Assembly (NCBI GenBank): GCA_022843445.1
Contig: JALHNS010000017.1
Location: 1-38,455 of the forward strand
Reading direction: 5' to 3'
DNA: 38,455 bases
Origin: Gemmata sp.
GTDB lineage: Bacteria > Planctomycetota > Planctomycetia > Gemmatales > Gemmataceae
The notes below the pieces were generated by a model, which was not told where the DNA came from, did not search any database, and worked only from the letters and a program-made list of their open reading frames with translations. This document shows positions 8,323 through 15,372 of this stretch, piece after piece. The position numbers and the translations under genes were made by a program. Position 1 is the stretch's first letter; each line of letters opens with the position of its first letter.

Positions 8323-8328
8323 AGTGTA
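8323..8328 (-). promoter_or_regulatory. Candidate -10 hexamer upstream of the PQQ propeller gene
   Basis: On the minus strand GGTACACT precedes the start, with TACACT ending 27 bases before the ATG. The same GGTACACT occurs upstream of the ADP-ribosylglycohydrolase gene (3849-3856). Together with the preceding palindrome this suggests the propeller gene may have its own promoter. No clear -35 box is seen. Confidence 0.25.
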
Positions 8329-8356
8329 CCGCGCCGGCACGCGAAAGCGAAACACA

Positions 8357-8435
8357 ACGAGCCGCGAACGCCAGTGAGCGGCACCCGAGCGCATCGAGTG
8401 CACTTGAGTGCCGCTCACTGGCGTTCGCGGCTCGT
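8357..8435. repeat. 28-base perfect inverted repeat with 23-base loop
   Basis: Arms at 8357-8384 and 8408-8435 are exact reverse complements (core GAACGCCAGTGAGCGGCAC). The element sits between two same-direction genes, 14 bases downstream of the pseudoprotease fusion's stop. A degenerate single copy of the arm (23 of 28 bases) occurs at 16661-16688. It could terminate transcription or belong to a dispersed palindrome family. Confidence 0.9.
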
Positions 8436-8449
8436 CGCAATCATCTCGA

Positions 8450-10618
8450 TCAGATCCGGTCGAGCGAGTCGGCCCAGTTCAGGAACTCCTCGAACGTCTT
8501 CAGGTCGAAGTACTCTTTGCCGCTCTCCTTCATCTCGCGGTAGATCACCGGGAACCGCTTCTCCTTGAGCAGGTCGCGGCCCTCCACGATGTCCTTCAAC
8601 AGCGGGTCCTTGTCGCCGGCCGCGATGAAGAACGACAGCGGCTGGTTCGCCACGTTGTCCTTCGGCGGGTTGCCCAAAGCCGCGCCCACCGCGCACACGC
8701 CGCGGAACACGTCGCGCGCGTTGAACCCCGTGTAGAACGCCATCTGCCCGCCGTTGCCCTGCCCGTGCGCGATCACCCGCGTGCGGTCGATCGTGTACTG
8801 GCCGAACACCGTCTTCACGTCTTGCACCACGGCTTCCGTTTCGCGCGGCACCCAGCCGTCGTTGCCGCTCGCCTTCGGCCCCATGATGATGAAGTGGTGG
8901 TCCTCGGCGAACTCGCGGAACGTCTTGGACATCTTCTCGCCGTCCTTGCCGCCGTCGCCGGCCTTGTGGAACCACACGAGCAGGCCGTGCGACACGTTCG
9001 GGTCGTAGTTGTCCGGGATGTACAGCCAGTACTCGCGCCCCAGCGCCGCGTCCGAGCGGTTCACGAACCCGGTTTCGACCTTCGGCTTGTCCTTCTTGTC
9101 GCCCTTCTTCTCGTCTTGAGCGCCGGCGCACGTGCCGCACTCTTCCGGCTTGCCGAACGGGTCTTTGGGGAACGGGTCTTTCGGCATCGGGTCTTTGGGC
9201 TTCGGTTGGCCCTCGAGCGCTTTGCCCGCCGACGACGGCAGCGGGAGCTTCTCCGGCACATCTTCCGGCGCGGGCACCAGCTTCGCGGTCAGCGTTTCCA
9301 CCTTCCCGTCGGCCTTGCGCTTCACTTCCACCTTCACTTCGGCGTTCGGCGCGGCGCGCTGGAGGGCCGCGAGCAGCGCGGCGCGGTTCTGAATCGGCAG
9401 CGGGGTCGCGCCACCGAACTTCATGATGCGATCACCGACCTTGATGCCGGCGGCGTCCGCCGGGCTTTTCGGGTACACGTACCGCACTTCCACGCCGGGG
9501 CCGGGGTCGTCGCGCATCGGCAGCACGCCGAAGAACGCGTTCACGTAGGCCGTGACCGTGCCGGACAGCTTGATACCCTTGATCTCGATCTCCTTGCCGT
9601 CGCGCAACACTTTGATCGAGATTTCGTCGCCCTCGTACAGCGGGCCCATCACGTGCTGGAGCGCGCTGTAGTTGGGGATCGGCTTGCCGTTGATTTCGAG
9701 AACCTTATCGCCCACTTTGAGGCCCGCGCGGGCCGCGGCCGAATCCGGTTGGACGGAGCCGATCACCGGTTGCACGTTGTAGGTGTCGGCGGTTTGCGGC
9801 GTGATGCCGAGCAGCCCGCGCTTCAGGTCTTTGCCCTCTTTGAGCCGCGGGAGCACCTTCATCACGTCCTCGAACGGCACCGCGAACCCGATGCCGCCGT
9901 CGTACACGTCCACGCCGGCGGTTTCGCCCTCGGCGCGGCTGCTCGCGGGCACGATCACGCCGAACACGCGGCCGTCGATGGAAATCAGCGGCCCGCCGTA
10001 GTTCACCGGCGAGGTCTTCGCGTCGGTCTGGTACGCCTTGCCCCAGATGCGGTTGGTCGCGCTGATGATGCCGGCGCTCATGCTCGGCGGGTGGTCGGCG
10101 TTGTTGTCGAGCGTGCGCCCCAGCGAGAGGCTCCACGCGCCGATTTCCACATCGGCCTTCGGCATCCCCTCGGGCACGGGGAGGCCCTTCGCGTCCACCT
10201 TGAGGAGCGTGAGCATGCGCGTCGTGTCGGTGGCGACGATCTTCGCCACGAGCCGCTGCGGGTTGCCGGGCACCGTGACGAAGATGTCCGACGGCTTGTT
10301 GGCGAAGTTGAACGCGCTGGACACGACGAACCCGTCCGGCGACACGACAAGGCCCGTGGTGGGGCCGACGCCCTTGCGCACGCCCTTCGGCGGCGGCGCG
10401 CCCGGCGGGCCGCCCTTCTTCGGCTCCACGATCGTTTCCGTGCCGCCGGCCGTTTCGATCTTCACCACCGCCGGCGCGACCTTCGCGCTCGCGGCCTTCA
10501 TGGCCTTCTCGGTGGCCTCGTTCACGTCCGGCTTCGGTTGCGCCGGCGCGGGCGCGGCGCACACGAGGGCGGCCGCTACCGCGGCCCACAGCCGCGCGCT
10601 AAAGACAGTGCGGAGCAT
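8450..10618 (-). CDS. Secreted pseudo-HtrA / double PDZ / degenerate alpha/beta-hydrolase fusion
   Basis: A 722-residue protein with four parts: a signal peptide (to about residue 27), a trypsin-like HtrA domain (45-255), two PDZ domains (about 265-350 and 357-450; SAAARAGLKVGDKVLEING and SPADAAGIKVGDRIMKF), and a Pro/Lys/Asp-rich linker with a CGTC pair (Cys494, Cys497). After these comes an esterase-like alpha/beta-hydrolase domain (about 520-722). Aligned by eye to the neighbouring active HtrA, the triad positions are Phe103 for His, Met135 for Asp and Tyr207 for Ser (NYGGPL instead of NSGGPL). In the hydrolase, the nucleophile elbow reads HGQGNGG with Gly621 where Ser is expected. An Asp is retained (AAGDKDPLL), and no catalytic His is seen near the end. 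Both domains therefore look catalytically dead, suggesting a binding or scaffold role. The start at 10618 follows a CA-rich leader without a Shine-Dalgarno sequence. Confidence 0.85.
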   Translation of the reverse strand: MLRTVFSARLWAAVAAALVCAAPAPAQPKPDVNEATEKAMKAASAKVAPAVVKIETAGGTETIVEPKKGGPPGAPPPKGVRKGVGPTTGLVVSPDGFVVSSAFNFANKPSDIFVTVPGNPQRLVAKIVATDTTRMLTLLKVDAKGLPVPEGMPKADVEIGAWSLSLGRTLDNNADHPPSMSAGIISATNRIWGKAYQTDAKTSPVNYGGPLISIDGRVFGVIVPASSRAEGETAGVDVYDGGIGFAVPFEDVMKVLPRLKEGKDLKRGLLGITPQTADTYNVQPVIGSVQPDSAAARAGLKVGDKVLEINGKPIPNYSALQHVMGPLYEGDEISIKVLRDGKEIEIKGIKLSGTVTAYVNAFFGVLPMRDDPGPGVEVRYVYPKSPADAAGIKVGDRIMKFGGATPLPIQNRAALLAALQRAAPNAEVKVEVKRKADGKVETLTAKLVPAPEDVPEKLPLPSSAGKALEGQPKPKDPMPKDPFPKDPFGKPEECGTCAGAQDEKKGDKKDKPKVETGFVNRSDAALGREYWLYIPDNYDPNVSHGLLVWFHKAGDGGKDGEKMSKTFREFAEDHHFIIMGPKASGNDGWVPRETEAVVQDVKTVFGQYTIDRTRVIAHGQGNGGQMAFYTGFNARDVFRGVCAVGAALGNPPKDNVANQPLSFFIAAGDKDPLLKDIVEGRDLLKEKRFPVIYREMKESGKEYFDLKTFEEFLNWADSLDRI

Positions 10619-10666
10619 AGTTGGTGTTATGTGGTTGTTTGTTATTTGTTGCTTGTTATTCGTTCT
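10619..10666 (-). promoter_or_regulatory. A/C-rich leader without Shine-Dalgarno, before the pseudo-HtrA fusion
   Basis: On the minus strand the roughly 45 bases before the ATG at 10618 consist of AAC/CAA-like units, for example ACAAATAACAAACAACC just upstream. They include a direct repeat at 10640-10650 and 10654-10664 that differs at one base. No GGAGG-like site is present. This is the most AT-rich patch among the protease genes. It may be an unstructured translation-enhancing leader or a small dispersed repeat. Confidence 0.5.
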
Positions 10667-10683
10667 TCGCACCCGGCCCGGCG

Positions 10684-11868
10684 TCACTTCTTCTCCGGCC
10701 CCGGGTTCGCCTTCGGCACGACCGGCGCCTTGCCCGGTTGCGCCGCGAGCGTCAGCTTCACCGTTTGCAGGCTCTCGCCGCGGCGCACTTCCAGTTGGAT
10801 CGCGGTGCCGGCGCGCGTGTTCTTGCCGATGAACTCGTTGAACGCCTTGATGCTGATGACCGGTTCGCCGTCCACGAAACTCACGAGGTCGTCCGGCCGC
10901 AGCCCGGCCTTCTCCGCGGGCGAACCGGGGATCACGTCCTCGATGTACGCGGGCGTGCGCTCGAGCACGTTCGGCACGAAGATGATGCCGTGGAAGCCGC
11001 CCGCGCCCGCGATCGGTTTGGGCCGTTCGAACTTCTTGTACTTGCCCTCCATCGCCGCCTTCACGAACTCCGGCATGGTGAGGGTCACGACCTTCTCCTC
11101 TTCCACGTCCTTGCCGTCCTTGTCCTTCACCGTCACGCGGGTTCGGATATCCGTCTTCGCCGTGATCGGGATCGCGTAGTTCATCCACGTGTCGGACTGC
11201 GTGTTCTTGATCTCCCGGCCGATGATGCCGAGCAGTTCGCCCTTGCGGTTCAAGAGCGCGCCGCCGGCCGCACCGGGGTTGTTGGTGATCGCGTCCACCA
11301 CGTACACGTCGCCGGTGTAGGGGAACTCGAACACCCCGCGCCGCCCGGCCATCTTCGCGTACGCGCTCACGACGCCCCGCTGCACGCTGAGCGGTTCGTC
11401 GCGCAGCGCGATCTCGAAGGTGTTCGAGAGCGCGAGCACCCAGTCGCCGGCCTCGGCCGGCGGGCGCTTCGCGGCCTCGAAGAAGTCGAAGTGGTCCAAG
11501 TCCAAGCCGTTCGGCTCGTCGATCTTCTTACCGTCCAAGCGAATCTTGATCAGCGCCACGTCCAGTTCCGGTTCGGTGGCCAGCACTTGCGCCTTGAGGC
11601 GCACGCCGTCGTAGGTGTGGACGACCAGTTCCGACGTGTCGAGCAGTTGGCTCGCCACGGTGAGAATGTGGCCGTCCTTGCTGACCAGAATGCCGGTGCC
11701 GTAGTTGTTGAGCCGCTGGAACCCGCCGGCCCCGAACACCTTCACCAACTTGCGGTTGGCGGTCTTCACGGTGTCGGCGAACGGGTCCGCGGCCGGCGCG
11801 CCCGGCACGAGCGCCACGGCGGCGACGGCGGCTACGAACAGCGTGCGTGTGAACATGGTGGTGCGCAT
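10684..11868 (-). CDS. Secreted HtrA-like pseudoprotease with one PDZ domain
   Basis: A 394-residue protein with a signal peptide (MFTRTLFVAAVAAVALVPGAPAA), a trypsin-like HtrA domain (about 35-240) and a C-terminal PDZ domain (about 290-375; GSPAEKAGLRPDDLVSFVDG). By-eye alignment to the intact neighbour shows the catalytic Asp kept (ELDVALIKI, Asp103). The His position is Ser73 (ILTVASQLL instead of LTNFHV), and the nucleophile Ser is Ala201 (NPGAAGGAL instead of NPGNSGGPL). It should not hydrolyse peptides by the serine-protease mechanism but may still bind substrates. A stretch KDKDGKDVEEEKV before the PDZ is a charged insertion. Two ATGs (11868 and 11856) are possible; the upstream one is given. 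It lies between the active protease (97 bases) and the dead fusion (65 bases). Confidence 0.87.
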   Translation of the reverse strand: MRTTMFTRTLFVAAVAAVALVPGAPAADPFADTVKTANRKLVKVFGAGGFQRLNNYGTGILVSKDGHILTVASQLLDTSELVVHTYDGVRLKAQVLATEPELDVALIKIRLDGKKIDEPNGLDLDHFDFFEAAKRPPAEAGDWVLALSNTFEIALRDEPLSVQRGVVSAYAKMAGRRGVFEFPYTGDVYVVDAITNNPGAAGGALLNRKGELLGIIGREIKNTQSDTWMNYAIPITAKTDIRTRVTVKDKDGKDVEEEKVVTLTMPEFVKAAMEGKYKKFERPKPIAGAGGFHGIIFVPNVLERTPAYIEDVIPGSPAEKAGLRPDDLVSFVDGEPVISIKAFNEFIGKNTRAGTAIQLEVRRGESLQTVKLTLAAQPGKAPVVPKANPGPEKK

Positions 11869-11887
11869 CGGGGGTGTTCGGTTTGGG

Positions 11888-11959
11888 GCGAACGGCCGGC
11901 GCGAGCCGGCCGGTGCGGCGGCGACGGGAAGAACCGGCCGGCTCGCGCCGGCCGTTCGC
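11888..11959. repeat. 27-base perfect inverted repeat with 18-base loop
   Basis: Arms at 11888-11914 and 11933-11959 are exact reverse complements (core GGCCGGCGCGAGCCGGCC). The element ends 5 bases from the stop of the active HtrA gene and begins 19 bases before the start of the next gene. It could attenuate transcription between the active protease and its dead paralogs. Confidence 0.9.
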
Positions 11960-11964
11960 CGCGC

Positions 11965-13767
11965 TCACTTCTCGGTCGTGTACTTCGTGACAGTGAGCGC
12001 CGCGTACCGCTTGTCGCGGTAGTGGACCACCATCTTGTGCGGCAGCTTGCGCCCGTCGACGGCCTTGTAGTCGTAGAAGTACACCTCGCACGGGTCGCGG
12101 TCCGCGGTGTCGTCGGCGTCGGGCGCGAGGTACGTCTCGAAGCCCAGCGGGGTGCCGTCGGGCAGCGCGAAGTACCACTTGCAGCTCACCGACCCGTGCT
12201 TGGTGGCGAGCACCGCGCAATCCACGCGCAGCGCGGCCAGCGACTTCGGCGCGGAGCCGTCCGCGGGCGGCGGGTAGAACGGTTCGTTCCCCGCGTGCGC
12301 GAACAGCCCCTCGAACCCCTTCGGCCCCACCGTCAGGAACCGGTGGTAGTGGTACAGGGCCATCATCAGCCCGCCGCTGCCGATCGGCTCTTGGCGCTGC
12401 ACGAGGTCGGTCTGCTTCAGCGGCTCGAGCGCGGTTTCGATGTTCAGCTTCATCGTCACCTTCGCGTTGCCGCCGGCCTCGGTCACCTCGGCCTTCATGG
12501 GGCCGTTGCGGTCGGCCATCTGGAACGTGCCCTCGAGCGCCCACTTGCCGGGCACCGCGGTGAAGTCGCCGAAGTTGTCCTTCACCTTCTTGAGCAGCTT
12601 GTCGCGCTCGAGCGCGTTGAAGTACCAGTTCGAGTACCCCTTGCGGGCCTCGTACATGCCGGCGGTCTCCGCGGGGCCGCCCTTCGGCACCGGCGGGCCT
12701 TTCGGCACCGGCGGGCCTTTCGGCACCGGCTGCCCGGGCTTCTCCACCTCTTTCGTCTGGTTCGGCATCAGCCGCACCAGCGCCTCGGCGCGCTCGTTGT
12801 TGCGCCGCACGACGAGCGGCAGCCGCCACTCTTTCGGGTAGATGCCGAGAATGTTCTTGTACTGGTTCGTGCTGGTGATCGCGCGGCCCGCGAACGAAAC
12901 CAACTGGTCGCCCTCCTTCAGCCCGCGGCGGAACGCGTCGCTCTCTTCGAGAATCTGCTTCACCACCATCTGCGCCAGCGGCGCGTCTTCGCTCGCGGTG
13001 CCCACGCTCGCGCCGAGCGTCGCGTGGTCGGTGTCGATGCCCGCGTACAGGTGCCCCATGAAGTTCTTGATCTGGTTGATCGAAATCGCGTAGCCCACGC
13101 CGCTGTTCACGCGGCCCCGCTTCTCGAACGAGCCGCGCCCGTTGATGCCGATCAGCTCGCCGTCCATGTTGAACAGCGGCCCGCCGGAGTTGCCGGGGTT
13201 GATCGACGTCTCGATCTGAATGCAGTCGGTGTACTCCAGCAGCCCCTTCCCTTCGGGCGGCTGGTACCGGTTCACCCCGCTCACGAGGCCGTACGTGACC
13301 GTGGGCGTGAAGTCCATCGCCAGCGAGAACGGGTTGCCCATCGCCAGCGACCAGTCGCCGGCCTTCACCTTGTCGCTGTCGCCGAGTTTCACGAACGGGA
13401 ACGGCTTACCCTTTTCCTTCGGCACCAGCTTGATGAGCGCCACGTCGCCCACTTTGTCGATGCCGCACACCACGGCCTTGTAGAGCACGCCGTCGGCGAG
13501 GCCGGCGGTGGGGAACGGCCCGGTGGGTTGCACCACGTGGAAGTTCGTGAGCGCGTAGCCCTCCGGGTCGATGAGGACGCCGGAGCCGCACCCGGAGCCG
13601 TCCGGCATGCACACCGCGACGACCGCGGGGTGAACCTTCTTAATGGCCGCGACGCGCTGCTTCTGCGCGTCCATCACGACCGGATCGACCGGGGCCGGCG
13701 CGGCCGGGGCCAGCGCGACCGCACCGAGCGCGGCGCACGCGGCGAACGGGAGCACGAAGCGGGTCAT
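11965..13767 (-). CDS. Secreted HtrA-type serine protease (S1C) with PDZ and extra C-terminal domain
   Basis: A 600-residue protein with a signal peptide (MTRFVLPFAACAALGAVALA) and an intact trypsin-like domain. The triad is His77 (LTNFHVV), Asp108 (VGDVALIKL) and Ser194 (NPGNSGGPL). A PDZ-like domain follows at about 245-335 (RRGLKEGDQLVSFAGRAI). Next comes a linker built from PVPKGP units (about 347-364), encoded by three 18-base tandem repeats. The last 225 residues or so form an unrecognised domain rich in beta-strand-like segments. HtrA proteases degrade or chaperone misfolded extracytoplasmic proteins. The ATG at 13767 is placed at the signal peptide; the frame extends back to 13902 through a repeat element and is rejected there. 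It is the only catalytically complete member of the three-paralog run. Confidence 0.92.
   Translation of the reverse strand: MTRFVLPFAACAALGAVALAPAAPAPVDPVVMDAQKQRVAAIKKVHPAVVAVCMPDGSGCGSGVLIDPEGYALTNFHVVQPTGPFPTAGLADGVLYKAVVCGIDKVGDVALIKLVPKEKGKPFPFVKLGDSDKVKAGDWSLAMGNPFSLAMDFTPTVTYGLVSGVNRYQPPEGKGLLEYTDCIQIETSINPGNSGGPLFNMDGELIGINGRGSFEKRGRVNSGVGYAISINQIKNFMGHLYAGIDTDHATLGASVGTASEDAPLAQMVVKQILEESDAFRRGLKEGDQLVSFAGRAITSTNQYKNILGIYPKEWRLPLVVRRNNERAEALVRLMPNQTKEVEKPGQPVPKGPPVPKGPPVPKGGPAETAGMYEARKGYSNWYFNALERDKLLKKVKDNFGDFTAVPGKWALEGTFQMADRNGPMKAEVTEAGGNAKVTMKLNIETALEPLKQTDLVQRQEPIGSGGLMMALYHYHRFLTVGPKGFEGLFAHAGNEPFYPPPADGSAPKSLAALRVDCAVLATKHGSVSCKWYFALPDGTPLGFETYLAPDADDTADRDPCEVYFYDYKAVDGRKLPHKMVVHYRDKRYAALTVTKYTTEK
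12683..12736. repeat. Three 18-base tandem repeats inside the HtrA gene
   Basis: The unit TTCGGCACCGGCGGGCCT occurs at 12683-12700 and 12701-12718, with a third diverged copy at 12719-12736. It encodes the PVPKGP repeats that link the PDZ region to the C-terminal domain. Copy number could vary by slippage and would change linker length without a frameshift. Confidence 0.85.
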
Positions 13768-13831
13768 CGGGGGGAACCCTCTTGGGAACTCGTGTGCGTC
13801 TTGTGGAGCGTTTCGTGTTTCGGTCGTTTCT

Positions 13832-13988
13832 GGCCCTCTCCCCGCGAAGCGCGGGAGAGGGTGGCCGAGTCTGCGAGGCCGGGTGAGGGGCGAATCGCAC
13901 ACACCGGATCAAGGAAAGTTGAACCCGTTGTTCAGCTCACCCCTCACCCGGCGGCGAAGCGCCGCCCTCTCCCACAAGGGGAGAGGGC
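13832..13988. repeat. Palindromic element of the CCCTCTCC...GGGTGAGGGG type
   Basis: The 258-base gap before the HtrA gene holds hairpins at 13834-13861 (CCCTCTCC...GGAGAGGG) and 13965-13987, plus a pair CCGGGTGAGGGG (13879-13890) / CCCCTCACCCGG (13940-13951) that makes the whole block one imperfect palindrome. A small GGCGGCGAAGCGCCGCC hairpin lies at 13950-13966. Similar CTCTCCC/GGGTGAGG blocks are common dispersed repeats in many bacteria. It sits downstream of the NPCBM gene and may end its transcript. Confidence 0.8.
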
Positions 13989-14025
13989 AAAACCAAAACC
14001 CGCGCTCGCTGGGGCGGGCGGCGCG

Positions 14026-15258
14026 CTACTTCTGCACGCGCGCGTCGGCGAAGGTCACGTAGTTGCCGTTCAGCGGGGTGTCGGCCTCCACGATGATGCG
14101 CAGCTGCTTCGCGCCCTTCACCGAGAGCACCACGCCCTTGCCCTTGTCCTTGCGCGCCACCTTCTCGCTGAACAGCACCTGCCCGTCGGCCTCGATCGTC
14201 ACCTTCGCGGCGCTGGTCGCGTTCGTGCCGTTCTCGTCGATGCCCACCGTCGCCTTGAACTGCGAGTAGTCGCCCTTCAGGTTGTACGTGAGCGCGGTGT
14301 CCGGGGCGACGCACAGCCCCTTCGGGAACTGCGCGCCGTCCAACTTGATCGGCTCGTTCGAGAGCGCCCGGTCGCGCAACACCGGCGCGACCGGCGTGAG
14401 GCGGCGCTCCTCGATCGGCACCTCCGGCGCGTCCACCTGCGGGTCGAGGTCCGACAGGTACGCGACGTTGCCCAGCGCGTAATCGAGCCGGGCCAGTTCC
14501 GCACTGCCGGCGTACTTCACCGTCGCGCCGCTCACCGTCGTCACCGTGACGCCGCCCTCCGCCGAGAGCGCCACACCGGCCGCGATCAGCACGTTCCCGT
14601 ACACGTCCGCGACGCGGCACAGCGTGGGCGCGACGGCCATCGGCGGCGGCTGGTAGAACACCAAGCCCGCGCACCGCGACAGCCGCAGCGTTTCGTCTTT
14701 GCCGTCGGACTCCTTTTCGAGCGTGATCTCGGTGCCGTCGGCCGAACCGCCCTTCACGGTGCCCTGAATGTAGGTGAAGCCGTTCTCTTGGGCGACCACG
14801 TAGAGGTCGCGCTTGCCGCGGGTGGCGAGCATCTTCTTCCAGTTCTCGCGCGCCTTCGGGTCCTCGGCCCTCTTCATCGCGCTGAACACGGCACCGGTGG
14901 GCAGGTCGGCGGCGGGGCCGCCGCCGGCCAGCGCGTCGAGCGTCACGGCCTTGCCCTTCACGCCGAACTTCGCGCCGCGCAGGATCGACCCGTCGGTCAG
15001 TTCGACTTCGGTGAACGTGTCCTTCGGCAGCGGGCGCACCTTGTTGCCCAGATCGACCACGACGATGTCGCGGGCCGGGATCTCGACGAGCGCGCTTTCG
15101 AGGCGGAGCGACACGCCCTTCGCGTCCACCGCGGCGAGCTTGCCGCTGATCTTCTTGCCGGCGGTGGTGGTCACATCGTCGGCCGTGACCGGCACCAGCG
15201 GAACCGCCACGAGCGCGAGCGCGAGCGCGAAACGGGGTAGCCGGCGGGTGCGGCGCAT
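14026..15258 (-). CDS. Secreted protein with C-terminal NPCBM/NEW2-type carbohydrate-binding domain
   Basis: A 410-residue protein with a signal peptide (RFALALALVAVPLVPVTA). The N-terminal region has two small beta-barrel-like repeats (KKISGKLAAVDAKGVSL and VELTDGSILRGAKFGVKG). The C-terminal portion (about 275-410) matches the NPCBM/NEW2 pattern: FPKGLCVAPDTALTYNL, FKATVGIDENG, VTIEADGQVLF, and a closing NGNYVTFADARV. NPCBM domains bind carbohydrate, often at galactose-type residues, in secreted glycosidases and surface proteins. No catalytic domain is seen. The context, between the secreted coiled-coil genes and the HtrA run, suggests a cell-surface binding factor; that is inference. Confidence 0.82.
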   Translation of the reverse strand: MRRTRRLPRFALALALVAVPLVPVTADDVTTTAGKKISGKLAAVDAKGVSLRLESALVEIPARDIVVVDLGNKVRPLPKDTFTEVELTDGSILRGAKFGVKGKAVTLDALAGGGPAADLPTGAVFSAMKRAEDPKARENWKKMLATRGKRDLYVVAQENGFTYIQGTVKGGSADGTEITLEKESDGKDETLRLSRCAGLVFYQPPPMAVAPTLCRVADVYGNVLIAAGVALSAEGGVTVTTVSGATVKYAGSAELARLDYALGNVAYLSDLDPQVDAPEVPIEERRLTPVAPVLRDRALSNEPIKLDGAQFPKGLCVAPDTALTYNLKGDYSQFKATVGIDENGTNATSAAKVTIEADGQVLFSEKVARKDKGKGVVLSVKGAKQLRIIVEADTPLNGNYVTFADARVQK

Positions 15259-15372
15259 GACGTGCCCTCTGGGTGTGCGGCGCGGTGCGAGCGGGCGTCT
15301 ACCAACGATGCGGGCGGCGACCGGGTTCGGCCGCCGCCCACGGGTTACACGGTACGGCGCAACGGCCGCGGG

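Noticed and set aside
10619-11188. A 190-residue N-terminal extension of the pseudo-HtrA fusion
   Set aside because: The extension overlaps the preceding gene in another frame, and the signal peptide begins at the ATG at 10618.
12683-12736. Possible CRISPR-like array
   Set aside because: The units are directly adjacent with no spacers and encode an in-frame protein linker.
10621-15240. A 1539-codon open frame on the plus strand
   Set aside because: It is antisense to the HtrA and NPCBM genes, has a low-complexity His/Arg/Leu composition and no recognisable motif.
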